Assembly: GCA_012295275.1 (NCBI GenBank)
Contig: CM022677.1
Span: 14,365,332-14,429,331 of the forward strand
Length of the DNA: 64,000 nucleotides
Direction of reading: 5' to 3'
Source: Chrysomallon squamiferum
Lineage: Eukaryota; Mollusca; Gastropoda; Neomphalida; Peltospiridae
In this document: positions 33,681 to 47,960 of the stretch, piece after piece
Numbering within the stretch: the stretch's first letter is position 1
How the letters are laid out: every line of letters begins with the position of its first letter
Notes under the pieces: model-generated
What the model saw: only the letters and a program-made list of their open reading frames with translations
Databases searched by the model: none
Told to the model about the DNA's origin: nothing
Made by a program: the position numbers and the translations under genes

Positions 33681-34259
33681 AACACAACACCAAACTATGC
33701 TGTGGAATTTCTGAAACCATGAAACATTATTTAGTTCTCTGTCCAAAATCTGTCCTAATGTTCCATTACTTTTTCAATGAATTAATAATTAAATTTACAT
33801 TTAAAACCATCTTGATAGAAACAGTGAAAAACTGAGAGCCAAACTTTAATTCAAACAAATAAATAGACACAAATTCAAAAACATAACATAAAATAACACA
33901 ATCATATAGGTCAAAAAAATTAAAATAAATAAATAGCATACACAATAACAAACAAAACAAAAAGCAAATACATCAACACAAAATAATTATATAAATTAAT
34001 TCATTAATAGATTAACTGACTCACCAGCTGATAGATTGGCTGACACAGAACTTCAGAACATATTTTAAAAGTTCCACATTTTCTTGACACAAGGAAGTAA
34101 ACTGGTTCAGGCTGGACTGGGCTGTTTGGAATGTGATCTTTCTGTACTGACAAGTTAAACTGAAGAAGACAATTAGCTTTTTCTTAAAAATAAAATTGAA
34201 AACATAATTTAAAATAACAAACAAAAACATATATAATCAATATATAATCAATTAATCTA
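33681..34259 (-). repeat. ~575-bp duplicated segment, copy 2, with exon-like frame
   Basis: Second copy of 31619-32190. The exon-like block is 34159-34025, also 135 bases and open, with donor GTGAGT. Compared with copy 1, the frame shows about five amino-acid-changing and one silent difference, with no stop. That pattern suggests little constraint. Confidence 0.65.
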
Positions 34260-34698
34260 AGAATTAATACAATATCCTTAAAATTATATTTACTCCTTTA
34301 AATATGTTTCAGAACAGATTTCAATAAATATCACTTAATCTATTACAAAAATTACACATTATTCAAATGAATTCTTACTTGTCTTTCAAGCTGATGATTA
34401 TGCACGTTATGTCAGTAAGGACAAGGCACGAAATTTAAAAAAACAAACATTATGATTTAGTCGCCTAAAACATAAGAGTCATATTAATAATTTTGTAGCA
34501 AATATTTATGTCACATAAAAGGTTTGTTCGTAGTTCGATAATTTGAAAGTATCGACTTGTCTTAATTTGTCAGCATCTAAAATGAAATACGAAAATTCTT
34601 TATTAATTAAAATATCCACAAACATTTTGTCCTAGTTATACAAATCAACTGGTGAGACATTTTCAAACAAACCTTGACAAAAATGGAATTATATAATA

Positions 34699-34699
34699 A

Positions 34700-34730
<31 letters not shown>

Positions 34731-34743
34731 AAGAAGAAGAAGA
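34699..34743. repeat. GAA microsatellite
   Basis: About fourteen uninterrupted 'aag' units. Confidence 0.95.
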
Positions 34744-34824
34744 ATGTATAGTATTATACTCTTTGATTTTTCAAAAGAAATAAAAATTAAAGGAAAGCAA
34801 CGTGAAATGACATTGAGTAAAGTT

Positions 34825-35335
34825 TAGCGTGGGAAAACGAAAAACAATAGCAAATACAAGGTTATAGAGTTATCTTCCATGATAACTTGTTCCGTTAACC
34901 AACCGATAATTATTAACGTAAAGCTCTAAAAGTTCGCTAAATTTGTTCGTTGGCTTCACTTTAGCCAATTAAAGGTGGAATTGAAAAGGAAAAACAATAG
35001 CAAACAATTAGTTACAAAGCTATCGCCTATGATAACTTGTTCCGTTAACCAACCGATAATCCTTTAACGTACTGTTTATAAATAGATGTTAGCAAATTAT
35101 GGAAGCCGATGCGTCCAGCTTATGGAACTATGGGCACTCGTTTTATGTGAAATAAATATTTGCGATAAAACTATTATAAAATTATTATCTCGTGTTATAA
35201 CTTGTAGAAAAATACAGGTCACCTAAATAATATTTTTTGGGGCGACTAACCATAATATTTCTAACACCCCAGTCGCCTAAACGGAACTTTGGTCGCATTT
35301 GGTGACCTGGCGACTGGCCATTTCGAGCCCTACAT
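34825..35335. repeat. Local ~90-bp duplication and a dispersed-repeat-like tail
   Basis: 'aaaaacaatagcaaa' followed by 'gataacttgttccgttaacc' and 'aaccgataat' occurs twice (34840-34920 and 34988-35070). Beyond it, 35230-35335 has the GC-richer phrase 'gtcgcatttggtgacctggc' and 'gactggccatttcgagccct', which resembles the end of an interspersed repeat. No coding signal. Confidence 0.55.
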
Positions 35336-35349
35336 ATTATCTCTCATGT

Positions 35350-35655
35350 TAACAAATCTGTTTGTAATATAAATTGTTATTTTAATACTGATTAAATATT
35401 TAGTCAGAAGATGTGACTAATTGCTTCTGAGAAAAATGTCGACAGCTATTGGATTCAAAAGATATAGTGACTACTGAGCTACCACATGTAACATATACTG
35501 TAATATTGTCAGATACCCAGTCTGATGATCTTCCAGACGACATAGATCGTAACCCAGGCTCTGGGCAGATTTGCACGTATACACGTGTCTCTGTGAAACG
35601 AACATCATTTAAAAGTAGACTGTTAAGCGCAGGTGTATCGCTTTCTCGAGACTAA
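35350..35655 (+). repeat. Low-copy block, part 1, copy B
   Basis: Counterpart of 1085-1290. The 68-codon frame (35449-35655) reads KDIVTTELPHVTY, LSDTQSDDLPDD and then a divergent C-terminus. In copy A the same start is followed by stops. Unknown family; possibly an exon relic. Confidence 0.7.
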
Positions 35656-36945
35656 TTTTTTTTTAATGTGATAAAATCAAAAGCTAATTAACACAAAGTA
35701 TGAAAGCTAAATGAAATAGGCCGTTATATTTTTATTTCTATGCCAGCTGGTGTTCTTTTCACGGACAATATTTTTGGCGCCTCTTTGTGGTCTTTTGCAA
35801 CGAACGAAACGGTTTTCATTTCTCTATCAAATTTTAAAGCCGGTTAAAATGTATAAGTTGCGCGATGTTTTGCAGGCTCTTTTTTAGCGACAGGTTAAAG
35901 TTGTTTTACAAGCGAAACGGTCGTAAAATAATAACAAAATAAAAAATTGTTATACCGGCATATTTCGGCCGCCATTTTGGCGTTAACTGGAACGAATGCC
36001 ATCGCCCTAGTAATTTTAACGGCCTACTCTTAATGTTTTTATTGTTGAAATTGATAAAAGTATGTAACTCTCTAGGTTATTTCTGATGTATATATCTGAT
36101 ATTTTCAAGAACACCCAACAGTCTTGAAGTTGAATTAATGTGTGTTTGATGATGTAAGTTACATAAGACTATCAAGTTAAAGTTGATTTTAGGTGTTTTG
36201 TTGTCCAGTGTAACTTACAACACTAATGTTGAGAAATGGACTCTAAATTTATTGGTCTGCTATTAATTATTTTATAGACACAATAATGTTCCATATTTTT
36301 GTTTAAATTTGACATTTTTTATATTGTTATATACATTTTATGATGCAAACTGAATATTTAGTTATTGATGATGTTAGCTCCAGAAGACACATTGCTGCAG
36401 AGTTGGTTAAAGTCCTATGTAACTTACATTATTAACATGTAGTTTTAAGTAATTACAGTTTTTATTCCTGTAAATATTACTCTTGTATGAAAGCTTGTAT
36501 TTTAATTTTGAATGTTTGTACCTGCATAATGTGACATCTATTGTTGTTTTTTCACACTTAATTATTTAGGAATTTGTATAGTGTTGTTAGTTACACATAC
36601 CACTTTTTCGAATGCTTGTTGTGGTCTATACATTCTACTGATAGTAAGACATTCTATTAAATTTAAATTATTTTTTTCAAAAGAAAAACAAAATTAGGCT
36701 TATCTAACCTGACGAACAAGAAAATCGACCTTTCAAAATACTTTTGGCCTCTTTTTGGGGAAGAATTATTGTACATTTAAAACAAATTTTTTAACCGGTT
36801 TCAGTTTACAACCAGAAACATTAAATATACAGACACTGATATTCTAAAAAGAAAATATATTTATTTTGTAAGTTTAATCGTAGAAGTATTTTAGTAGTCG
36901 GGAACATTTTACAATGCAGCAAATTCGCAAATGTAGTATTGGTTT
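35656..36945. other. Non-coding stretch upstream of transposase-like gene
   Basis: AT-rich with a locally GC-richer segment near 35950-36010 ('cggccgccattttggcg'). No exon or RNA gene seen. It may hold the 5' end of the element at 36946-39350. Confidence 0.35.
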
Positions 36946-39350
36946 TTGTGTTCCATGTTTGCTTCATTTGCCTATTTGGTTATTTTTGCAGAATTTGAGA
37001 TAAGTAAGGATGGACCTTTGGAGCAAGCAATTGAGCCAGGTCAGACTTCACGTTTTGCAGTGAAGAAAACTGAAATTGTTCAAGAAGAAAATGGCATCAA
37101 GTCAAAGAAAAGTAGTGCAGAGTCTTCAAGAGATTATAGAAATACTATAAAGGCAGACCCAGAAAGATATCGAAACCACTTGGTATATGAAAACAACCGC
37201 GAAAAGCTATTCTTGGCCAACCTGTCACCAGAAAAGAAAGGGCAGTACCAGAAGGTAACAAATGAGCGTGTGAAAAGGTGGAGGGTTGAACAGAAAGCTG
37301 CGGGAATGAGTGTTGCACCAAAAACCTGAACAGAAAAGGAGACAAAACAAACACAATGTAAAATGCAGACGGCTACATGGAGGGCCAAGAGATCTGAAGA
37401 ACAAAAGGCAGCAGAAAAAGAAAAAATTGGATGAAGTGCCTTGAAAATAAAATAAAAAACAATGAGGAAACAGCAGCTTCAAGTGTGGCTGTGAATGGAA
37501 AGAATGTTATCAGTGAACTGTCGACACCAAACCCTGAACAGCCATGTTTCATAGATCCTCAGTGGACCCCTGCAACATCAACCCTTAGTTGTGAAAGAGA
37601 ACCTACCCTTCAGTGTGTAGAATCGGTCCCTGCAACTCCTTACAAGAAAAAGAACACACTCAACAAAGCTGTCTGGCGGATGAAGAAAGCAATGCCAACT
37701 GACATGGTGAAATCTGTGCATGTGTTAGGAACTGTGCAACTCCACGCAGTCGTCGTCTTCTTCACCAGAGATTGGACTTTGGAACACAATCTAGAAAAAG
37801 GATAAATTTTCAGGCTTCATCAATATCTTCACTCAAGGAAAGTATCCATATGCTAAGAAAAAAAGAAATAAGAAGGATCTCAGTGCTAAGAAAACGGTGG
37901 CCCTAATGCTAAGTTTAAAGAAAAAGTACTCGTACTCCGAAAGTAAACGTTTAGGAATGAACTACAGACTCCTCCAGAAGGCACAAAAAGCAATAAATTT
38001 GGTTGACTTTAACATCAGAAAAAGAAAAAATAAGAGATGCTCTGTCATCTCAGACGGTCCAAAAAGTGGAGCAGTTTTATAGGAGGCGTGAATTTCCCTT
38101 CCTCAGCCAGATGCGCGAAGTGCAAAGAAAGGATCCAAAGATGAGTATCCTGTGGCAAGGAGGGTGATGGATATGTCAGTGGCAGCAGCGTATGAAATGT
38201 TTAGACCAGAAAATACACTTAGTCATTTCAAAGACAAAATTTGGACAGCTGAGAACCGAAGATGTCTTGCCCTCAACACGCACAAGAAAACAGAACTGTC
38301 TCTGCGAGTATTGCGCAAATGTTGATCTCAATCTAGAGGGGATTGGTCGCTTTGCAGAATTTCATCGTTTACACAATTTAACGTACAAAGATAGATACGA
38401 CCTGTGTCCAAGAAATGAGGATGGCGAGTACAAGATGGCATGCCTTGACAGGAAATGCACAGCCTGTGGGACATCTGCCATATAAATTAGGCTACACCCT
38501 CTATTAGAGACCCACATTGAACAACAAGTGGTTTTCTTTAAGTGGGAGAACACTACACATATCCACAAAGGTGTCACCAAGAAGAAGCTGACTAGACAGA
38601 GAAAAACCCTACTGGCTCCTGATTTCGTCAAAGAACTGATGGAAGAGGCAATCAAAACACCTCTTCAGTGCCAGATGGCAAGGCAGACAGTATGATGTGG
38701 TCTCCAGTGATGTACCAGCAGGCTGGGTTGTCATCTGCCAGGATTTTGCAGATAATTTTTCATGTTGGTACCAGGATGAGGTTCAGGGAGCACATTCGGG
38801 ACATGATTCGGTGACACTTCATGCCAATGTGTCCTGAAGATGACTGTAACCTGATTACAAATCATTCTTTAATTTTTGTAACTAATGACCTGAAACATTG
38901 ACATGCTGCTGTCCATGCATTCAACTCGCCAACAAAGGACGTTCTACTTAAGCTCGGTGTCTCCATGCAAAATGTTGTGTATTTCTCTGATAGGGCGCCT
39001 ACACACTACAAAAACCAGTCTGCCTTCTGCGACTTAGTGTTTGCTTTTAAAGATTTTAGGGTTCATTGTGAACGACATTTCTTTGGGACACGGCATGTCA
39101 AACGACCATGTGACCGGGAGTTTGGTACGCTAAAGAAACTTATTAATCAGCGGATCAAGGAAAGGAGAGCAGAAATTGTCACCGCTGAGGAATTCTTCTT
39201 GTACTGCCATGATAACCTGAGTAAAGAAGATGTTCACGTCCACTACAAGCGATCCTTTTGCTTCATAGATAGTGTGGACATCAAGAGAAACAGAGAGCGG
39301 GCGAGCAACCTGAAACCTCTACCGCAGACAAGACAGCAGCAGTCTTAGGA
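36946..39350 (+). pseudogene. Transposase-like gene of unassigned family, degenerate
   Basis: The pieces form one intronless gene. N-terminus (37090-37300): basic repeats AESSRDYRNTIKADPERYRN and PEKKGQYQKVTNERVKRW, a DNA-binding-like segment often placed first in this protein type. Middle (38230-38480): Cys-rich QNCLCEYCANVDLNL and ACLDRKCTACG, likely zinc-binding. Core: AGWVVICQDFADNFSCWYQD (38720-38790), NVVYFSDRAPTHYKNQ (38970-39020), ERHFFGTRHVKRPCDREFG (39070-39130). The acidic residues in QDFAD, YFSD and CDRE look like a DDE/D-type site; that is an inference. Similar proteins are common in cnidarian, mollusc and fish genomes, but I cannot name the superfamily. Several frameshifts and at least one TGA (before HAAVHAF) break it. 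It interrupts copy B of the low-copy block. Confidence 0.65.
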
Positions 39351-39839
39351 TGGTGAAACCATACATCATCAGTAACCGAGAAAGGAGCTCCTTCTGTAAT
39401 GTGTGCACAGAGAGGAGGAAGGCAAATGCCAACATGCTGACATTACTGGTGAATGGAATATCGCCAGTTTACTCAAACGCAGCAACGTATGTATAATTTT
39501 ACGCTGTGTGCAGTTTAGTTGTAACATTTTTATTCCAGTTAGTAATACTACAATAAATATTTGTAGGTTTTGTTAATGCTTGATTCAGGAATGTAACCGT
39601 TCATCTGTTTTTGGATCTTCATTTACTATTTTTATTTAAACTGAGCAGTAAAGTGATATTAGCAGTAGTAAAAAAAGAACTGTACAGTAGGAGCGTTAAG
39701 TAAATAAATACTGTACAGTAACGTAATAGTAGCAGACATTAAGCAAAATAAATATGTACAGTAACGCGATATTAAGTAAATTAAAAACTGTGACGTGATA
39801 TTAGTAGTATTAAGTAAAGAAATACTGTACAATGACATG

Positions 39840-40345
39840 TGATATTAACGGCGACATTACTAGAAAGTACAATAATGTATTTGAAGAGGTGATTCGTTCG
39901 CTCAAAACGTTTGTGGAATGATTCATAAAAAGCGCTAAAGAATAATGAGAAGGACTCTAGAAACCTAGAAACAACGCCGTTACGACGGCAACGATGGTGA
40001 TATTGATAGATATGGTATAATACATTTTAGAATAGGATCTGAATACTAAAAAAGAGTGAATAATAATTAATAAAAAGGAAAAGAATAGTGAGAATTGCAC
40101 CGAGAACGATCAGAACAACGCCAGTTCGAAGGTAGCGACAGCGACATTAATAGAAATATTAATAATATATTTTAATTCACGATGGGCACGTTCAGAAAAT
40201 AAGAATAACAGTGAATGAAAACACGAAAAGGAATAATGAGGAGTACACCAATGACGTTAGGAACAATCCTGGACCGACGGCATTGCCGCCTCGTTAATAG
40301 AAATATTAATTATATTTTTTTAACGTAGGATATGGACACTAATTG
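39840..40345 (-). repeat. ~140-bp satellite units, reverse orientation
   Basis: Three to four units of the satellite described at 5285-6030, in the same orientation ('aacaacgccgttacgacgg', 'acattaatagaaatatta'). They belong to copy B of the low-copy block. Confidence 0.75.
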
Positions 40346-40661
40346 CAATATTTAATAAAAGGCAAAATAATATTTTTGTTTTTTCAGACGTATCTCAAAT
40401 ATTGGTAAATTCCTGCACAATAATAAGTAACTTGTAGTGTGAGTTGTAAGTTTTGTTATTTTATTTGGTGCATTAATATAAATAAGAAGAAGAAAGAAAA
40501 AGTAGGGGAAAAAATAATAAAACACCGTTTATTTGAAGTTTACGGTCAACGATTGGCTAATAATAAGATAAAAAAATATATAAATAAACAAATAAAATAA
40601 ATATATTTTAATTGAGATTGTGATGTTTCTGTATTTTATTTTATTTGTTTGGAACATTATT

Positions 40662-40696
<35 letters not shown>

Positions 40697-41480
40697 CGGG
40701 GGGTGATTGTATATGCGGAAAAATGCGGGATGATTGTCGGTCTTTACGGATTTACTTTATTATTTAGTGTTCGAAGAATTTTCTACAGAATTGGTGTAAT
40801 CGCATTAAAAAAAGTTGTTTAAAGTATTTGATTTTGTGAAGGAGACAGGTATTACTATTTATTATTATAAATGTTAATATGTTTGGATTTTTTTCGTTTT
40901 ATTTAATTATAATTTAAAAGTCATAGACAACTGATGGCAGCCATATTATTTGAGAACAATAATTATTTATTTATTTATTTATTTAGAATTTTTTCAAATA
41001 ACGACACTCGATTAATAATAACATTCACCAGTGGTTGTACTAATGTGAACAACATAAACAACGTCATTATGTATCAGCAGATTTTGAGTGGCCAGTAATT
41101 AAATTTGTTTTAAAATAAATTGACTTGTGTAGCATACACCAAAGAAACACCACACAACAAGTCACAGAGAATTTAAAATTATTATTATTATTATTGTTAT
41201 TGTTATTGTTATAATATTATTATTATTATTTTTTTTTATTATTATTATTTTTTTGTTGTTGTTGAAATAAACTAATAAAACTATTAAAAAAAAATATGCT
41301 AATTTTGTTTGACAGGTTGTTTTCAGTCAGTTTATTTATGATTTATTATTTTTAAAGATTTAGGTTAAATTGCTGACTTGCTCTATAATTATTAAACATA
41401 TTAAACTTTATAATGGGTGGGTCCCTAAATGCTTTCATATTATTTAAACTAAATACCTGTATAGCCTATGTTAACACTAA
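39850..41480 (+). repeat. Low-copy block, part 2, copy B
   Basis: Colinear with 5590-7205, including the stretch 'aaaatgcgggatgattgtcg' and the end 'aaatacctgtatagcctatg'. A ~28-base T tract near 40669-40696 is expanded relative to copy A. No intact frame shared by both copies. Confidence 0.85.
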
Positions 41481-41484
41481 AAAC

Positions 41485-42690
41485 AAATAAAGATGAATAC
41501 AAATTTAACAAATACATGACCAGGTTATTTCATATGTAGATGATGCTATAAAATATTAATAAAATTATTTATAAAAAAAATATTTAACACACAAATAAAC
41601 ACTCAAATAATTTGTTATCCTGTTCTTTGTTTCTCTTCTTTTCTTAATGGTCAATTTTAATTTATTTATTTACACTTTGTTTTGTTTTGTTGTAATTCCT
41701 TCTTTTTCATCTTCTTCTTCTCTTATTATTATTACTACTTTTTATTATTATTATTATGTTTTATTTTTATTATTATTATTTTTGTGATCTTTATTATTAC
41801 TATCCATTTTATTTTTCATATCATTACTAATAATTGTTTATTTTTGATGTTTTCCAGGTTATTTGGAGAAAATGTTCCAAATGAATTTAAAGAATGTTTC
41901 TGTGAAAAATCAGATCTGAGTGAAATATTTTATAAATTTCTCATCCAGCTACACAATCATTGACCAGAACCACTGTGTAGAGTACAAGTGCTACTGGAAT
42001 ACTGTAATATGGATGTATCGATGGTTTACATGCAGCATAATCAGGAACAAGAAGGAAAGGGCAGAGTGCCATTGAAGTCTGCTTTTTTTGTGAAAACAAG
42101 CAGATGCTGGTAAAAACACTTCATCTGTTATTCTGCCAAACAAAATAACTTGGAAGATGACTGCAATGGCAAAGACAACAACCAGAAAGTTGAGCAGCAG
42201 GTGATGTCTGAGCTTGCTGCTCTGAGAATGAAGCTGGATGAGAAGATAAAGAAAGGAGTGAGAAGAAAACAGAGGCTGTAGCTGCAGCAGAACAAGGTGA
42301 GACTCAGGAAGGCAACATTCATGAGAGTGATGTCTCGCCATATTGATAGTTCAAAGGACCAAGCTAGTTTTCCAAGAACACAATTCCAAGTTGCAAGTTT
42401 TTTATCTTATTTTTATTTCTTAGCAAATAAAATAAGTTTCATACTGATTGTAAATTAGCATAATAATAATCATTTGTTTGCTATTGTTTTGTTAATTATT
42501 TAAATTATTATCATTATAATGATTATACAAAGTATATCAAAAATATCCCACACCCTTTTGTGTCTGAATAATCCAGTAACTGATAACAGTACATTTTAAA
42601 TAATAACAGAAACATTAGTTATTTATTTTTAACAGTTTATTATTTTTATTAGTTTATTTGTATTTTTATTTCCAGAATGCAGATACAGCT
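41485..42690 (+). other. Insert specific to copy B, with coiled-coil-like remnant
   Basis: This segment replaces the Academ-like element found at the same position in copy A. Near 42150-42340 a plus-strand frame reads QKVEQQVMSELAALRMKLDE, KIKKGVRRKQRL, then with a frame change RKATFMRVMSRHID. Leucine/charged spacing suggests a coiled coil. I cannot assign a family. Near 41880-41960 another open part reads NVPNEFKECFCEKSDLSEIF. Confidence 0.4.
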
Positions 42691-42694
42691 CTAA

Positions 42695-43815
<1,121 letters not shown>

Positions 43816-43878
43816 AAAAAACGTGCTAAAACCAGGCAAAGAAAAACATTAAAGTGAAATCTCTTTCTGGTTTTGCAG

Positions 43879-45690
43879 GTGATTTTGAGAAAAAAAACCT
43901 GAAGATGACAAATTCTTCTGATACTGTTACTAGCCAGTCAGAGGAATTCAATCAAACAGAAAACTGTTCTGAAGTAAGAGGTCTCGATATCTTTTATAAT
44001 AATAACTAATAATAACATTATTTGGGCAACCGTTTCTTTCGTTCCATATGTTTTAAAACAAGAGCCACTAATAATTATTTTATGGGAAATATTTATTTCA
44101 CACAGACTTAGTTAAAATGATAGAATTATCTTTATTTTGTTCTCAGTAATTCACACCTATATCCAGATAAATAAAGTCAGTATTAAAACATTGTTAAAGT
44201 ATAATTCATAATAATTTTTCCATGACTGAAATTTTTCTTCCCAAAGATTTTTTTATTGTGCAAATTAATCAAATGCTCCTAGCCTGAAATAGGTAAAAAA
44301 AATAGTAATTTAAATAATGTACGTTAAGATTAGAATGATAAACTTGATGCTTATTTTTATTTATTGTTATTTTAGTTTTCTTTTATTAATTTTTCTTTCT
44401 ATATTTGTTTATTTATCTGCATTATTTTGTTCATTTATTCTTTTTCTTTTTTTATCAGCTGGATGTGTTCCTCATTCAGGATTCAAATCTGTTAACTTTA
44501 ATAAACATAGATTTGTAGGTGATAAAAGTTCAGTTCAGATCAAGATAACACTTCAGCATTTTAATCACTGCAGTTTTGTGTTAGAATAATATACATAAAC
44601 TAGCTGATGAACTGAATGATATTCACAGATAATGTTTATTTTTTAAGAATTTATTCAGCTGTAATTTAATGTTATAAAAATAAATATATCTTTTTTCTTA
44701 AATATAACAAAAAGATCTGTAGGTATAAAGGACTTTTTTATGGTTTGAATTAATTATATCATCACATTTTAAAATGTTAAATATTTGTAATTAATTGGAA
44801 TTCTCTTGATCTTTTGGGATTAAAAGATTATTATTGTGGATAAATTTATTGTTGTAGCCAGATTATTAACTTATAATTTTAATCAAATCTAAAATTAGAT
44901 GTATAGAATCAGTTCTAAGTGTTCCAAAAAAGTAATGCAGCTTGTAATCAAAATGACTGAATTCACATACCTAGTGGAGAGTGATATTAACAGTTTGTTA
45001 TTAGAACTGAAAAGCTTTGGTATCTATTAGTAAACTAATAAATAACAGAACTTATCAATTAGTTATTTTTATAGGCTGGTGACAATGAATTCTTTTCAAT
45101 TTACAGGTGGAAACTGTCAAGTCCATGTCAGATTTTGTATTTCTTTTAAACACTTGGTCAAAAACAGAGTTTTTCAGATCTCACTCTCTCCCTTACAGTA
45201 CAAGGCAGGTCAGTGCTGAAGATTCAGAGGAGAATTCACAATTTTATGGATTTCAGCTTTGAGAAATATTTGTATTATTATTATTATTACATTTTCATGT
45301 TATGTTTGTATTGCTTAACTTTAAAATATTTTGATCTAATCAGAGCATTCTTGTTTACTATTGGAAAATCTTTCATAAAGAAATATTTTCACATATTTTT
45401 ATGAATTTAATTATAAAAAACATTTTTTTTTTTTTTAAATTGACCAGAATGTAAAATGTATAATGATACTTTTTTATAGATATATATTTTTTGTTTAAAT
45501 TATTTGTGATTTATTATTAAAATCTATTACAATAAGAGAGACATGATGTTTATTTATAATAATTTCTTTCTAACATTACAGACAATTAAACACAATGACA
45601 GTGCAAAAGCTATGTGTGTTTCTACATTACAAATTATAGAAGAAATGAAAATATGTGGAGCAATGATATTTACAGATAGACAACAAGCAG
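43879..45690 (+). other. Four exon-like pieces, unknown gene
   Basis: Blocks bounded by acceptor AG and donor GT: 43879-43973 (SDTVTSQSEEFNQTENCS; donor GTAAGA), 44459-44518 (CVPHSGFKSVNFNKHRF; donor GTGATA), 45107-45208 (GNCQVHVRFCISFKHLV, then QISLSPLQYKA; donor GTCAGT), 45582-45690 (HNDSAKAMCVSTLQIIEEMK, then MIFTDRQQAG). The phases do not join into one open frame. No family recognised; could be a decayed gene or chance. Confidence 0.3.
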
Positions 45691-46139
45691 GTTCCAGCTT
45701 AATGTTGTTTTCATAGACAATATTAGCAAGTTTAGAGCAACTATAAGTGATTTAAAGGAAAGGATAGACGACTGACAGAGATATAAGACTGACTGTCTGA
45801 TGGGAGGTTAACAGATAAACAGATACACTGGAAGAAAGAGAGAGATGTATATAGACTGATAGACAGTTAGATCAGTAGAAGTTAACAAATGAATTGATAG
45901 ATGTAGATGAATTTAGGCAGATAGTTAAACATGTCAGTGTCTATCTATCTATTCTGTGTTTTCTTCTTTCTGTCACGTGTGTTTGTGTGCCAGGCTGAGA
46001 GTGTAGACATACAGTAAAATGCATAGGTTGTAATGTAGCTATCTAGACATAGTTAGTTATGTATGTAGGTAGTTTGACAGGGAATTAGATATATGATTGA
46101 TGGATGGTTATTGATCTGTCAGAATGTGGATAGATAAAC
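45691..46139. other. Simple-repeat-rich spacer
   Basis: GATA/GACA-like sequence without a regular unit. No gene seen. Confidence 0.4.
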
Positions 46140-46760
46140 AAATTGGTAAGTAGGACAGTAGTTCAGTAGGTTGATATGTAGATATATGTAGATAGTTATC
46201 TAATAGATATCAGACACACAGAGGGACAGATAGGTAGGTAGGTCAGTAGTTCAGTAGTTGATATGTAGATATATGTAGATATTTATCTAATAGACAGCAG
46301 ACACACAGAGGGACAGATAGGTAGGTAGGTCAGTAGTTCAGTAGGTTGATATGTAGATATATGTAGATAGTTATCTAACAGACAGCAGACACAGAGAGAG
46401 ACAGATAGATAGGTAGGTCAGTAGTTCAGTAGGTTGATATGTAGATATATGTAGATAGTTATCTAACAGATATCAGACACACAGAGGGACAGATAGGTAG
46501 GTAGGTCAGTAGTTCAGTAGGTTGATATGTAGATATATGTAGATAGTTATCTAATAGATATCAGACACACAGAGGGACAGATAGGTAGGTAGGTCAGTAG
46601 TTCAGTAGGTTGATATGTAGATATATGTAGATAGTTATCTAATAGATATCAGACACACAGAGGGACAGATAGGTAGGTAGGTCAGTAGTTCAGTAGGTTG
46701 ATATGTAGATATATGTAGATAGTTATGTAGCAGACAGACAGATAGGTGACAGATAGGTAG
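46140..46760. repeat. 88-bp higher-order tandem repeat
   Basis: Six to seven units, each made of 'ggtaggtaggtcagtagttc', 'agtaggttgatatgtagata', 'tatgtagatagttatctaa' and 'cacacagagggacagata'. Successive starts at 46233, 46320, 46496, 46584 and 46672 give an 87-88 base period. Confidence 0.9.
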
Positions 46761-47108
46761 GTATGTCAGATGATATGTAATATATGTGAGAGAAGACTGA
46801 TGCATATGATGGTAATGTGGAAGACTGAATATATAGCTACAGGTGAAGGTATGTCAGCTGGAGCAGAGAATAGTATATAGAAGGAAAAGTCACTTGTCTT
46901 TTTTGAAGAGTGAATATATTGAGTAAATATGTGTGCAAACATACAGAACAATAGGGAGGTTTGAAGGTATGTAGACAAGAAGATGTTTAAATGACTGATA
47001 GATGTTATTGATATATAAACTGTTAGGTAGGTTGATTATGTAGATAGAATGAGAAATTGTGTACTTATATATACATATAGAGATACATATAGATAGGTGA
47101 CATAGAAA

Positions 47109-47150
<42 letters not shown>

Positions 47151-47499
47151 TTGATAAGGATCGCTAAATAAGGGAATTGTGAATGAGAGTTATAAATGGA
47201 CAGTAACACAGAAAGATAGATATAAAAAGTAGTTACAATAATTTAGGGAGATAGTCAGGAAGATGAATATCTCATTCAAGGGATTGTTATTGATGGATAG
47301 AGAAATATATATAGGGAGGCATTTCCTTAGAGTTCAATGGATGGACAAATAGATAGGTGCAAGAATATATGATGGTGAAGTGGATATGATCATGTATATG
47401 TACATAGATAAATACACACAGAGGCAGACAGAAAACAGAAAGGATTGGATCTGTGTTTGAGTTAGTGATGAACTGATAACTTAAAGGTAGATATCCAGA
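46761..47499. repeat. GATA-type degenerate repeats and GT microsatellite
   Basis: Loosely repeated 'gata'/'gtag' sequence with a pure GT run at 47111-47149. No gene. Confidence 0.6.
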
Positions 47500-47960
47500 G
47501 ATAAATACAGATAGATTATATATATATATAGATATATAGAAATAAATACAGATAGATTATATTTATAGATATACAGAAATAAATACAGATAGATTATATT
47601 TATAGATACAAATAGATTATGTCGATATACAGAGATAAATAGAGATTGATTATGTAGACAGATACACAGAGATAAATACAGATAGATTATACAGACGGAT
47701 ATACAGAGATAAATACAGGTAGATTATACAGACAGATATACAGAGATAAATAGATAGATTATACAGACAGATATACAGAGATAAATACAGGTAGATTATG
47801 TAGATAGATATACAGAGATAAATACAATCTATAGACAGATATACAGAGATAAATACAGATAGATTATACAGACAGATATACAGAGATAAATACAGATAGA
47901 TTATATAGATAAAAGATATAAATACAGAAAGATGTAACTTTATCTCTGTATAAATACACA
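47500..47960. repeat. ~37-bp tandem repeat
   Basis: Units of 'atacagagataaatacag' plus '(a/g)tagattatacagacag', mostly spaced at 37 bases (for example 47701 and 47738). The 103-codon minus frame is a repeat artefact. Confidence 0.85.

Noticed and set aside
46140-47960. Regular spaced repeats as a possible CRISPR-like array
   Set aside because: Units are directly adjacent with no unique spacers, and the context is animal; these are ordinary tandem repeats.
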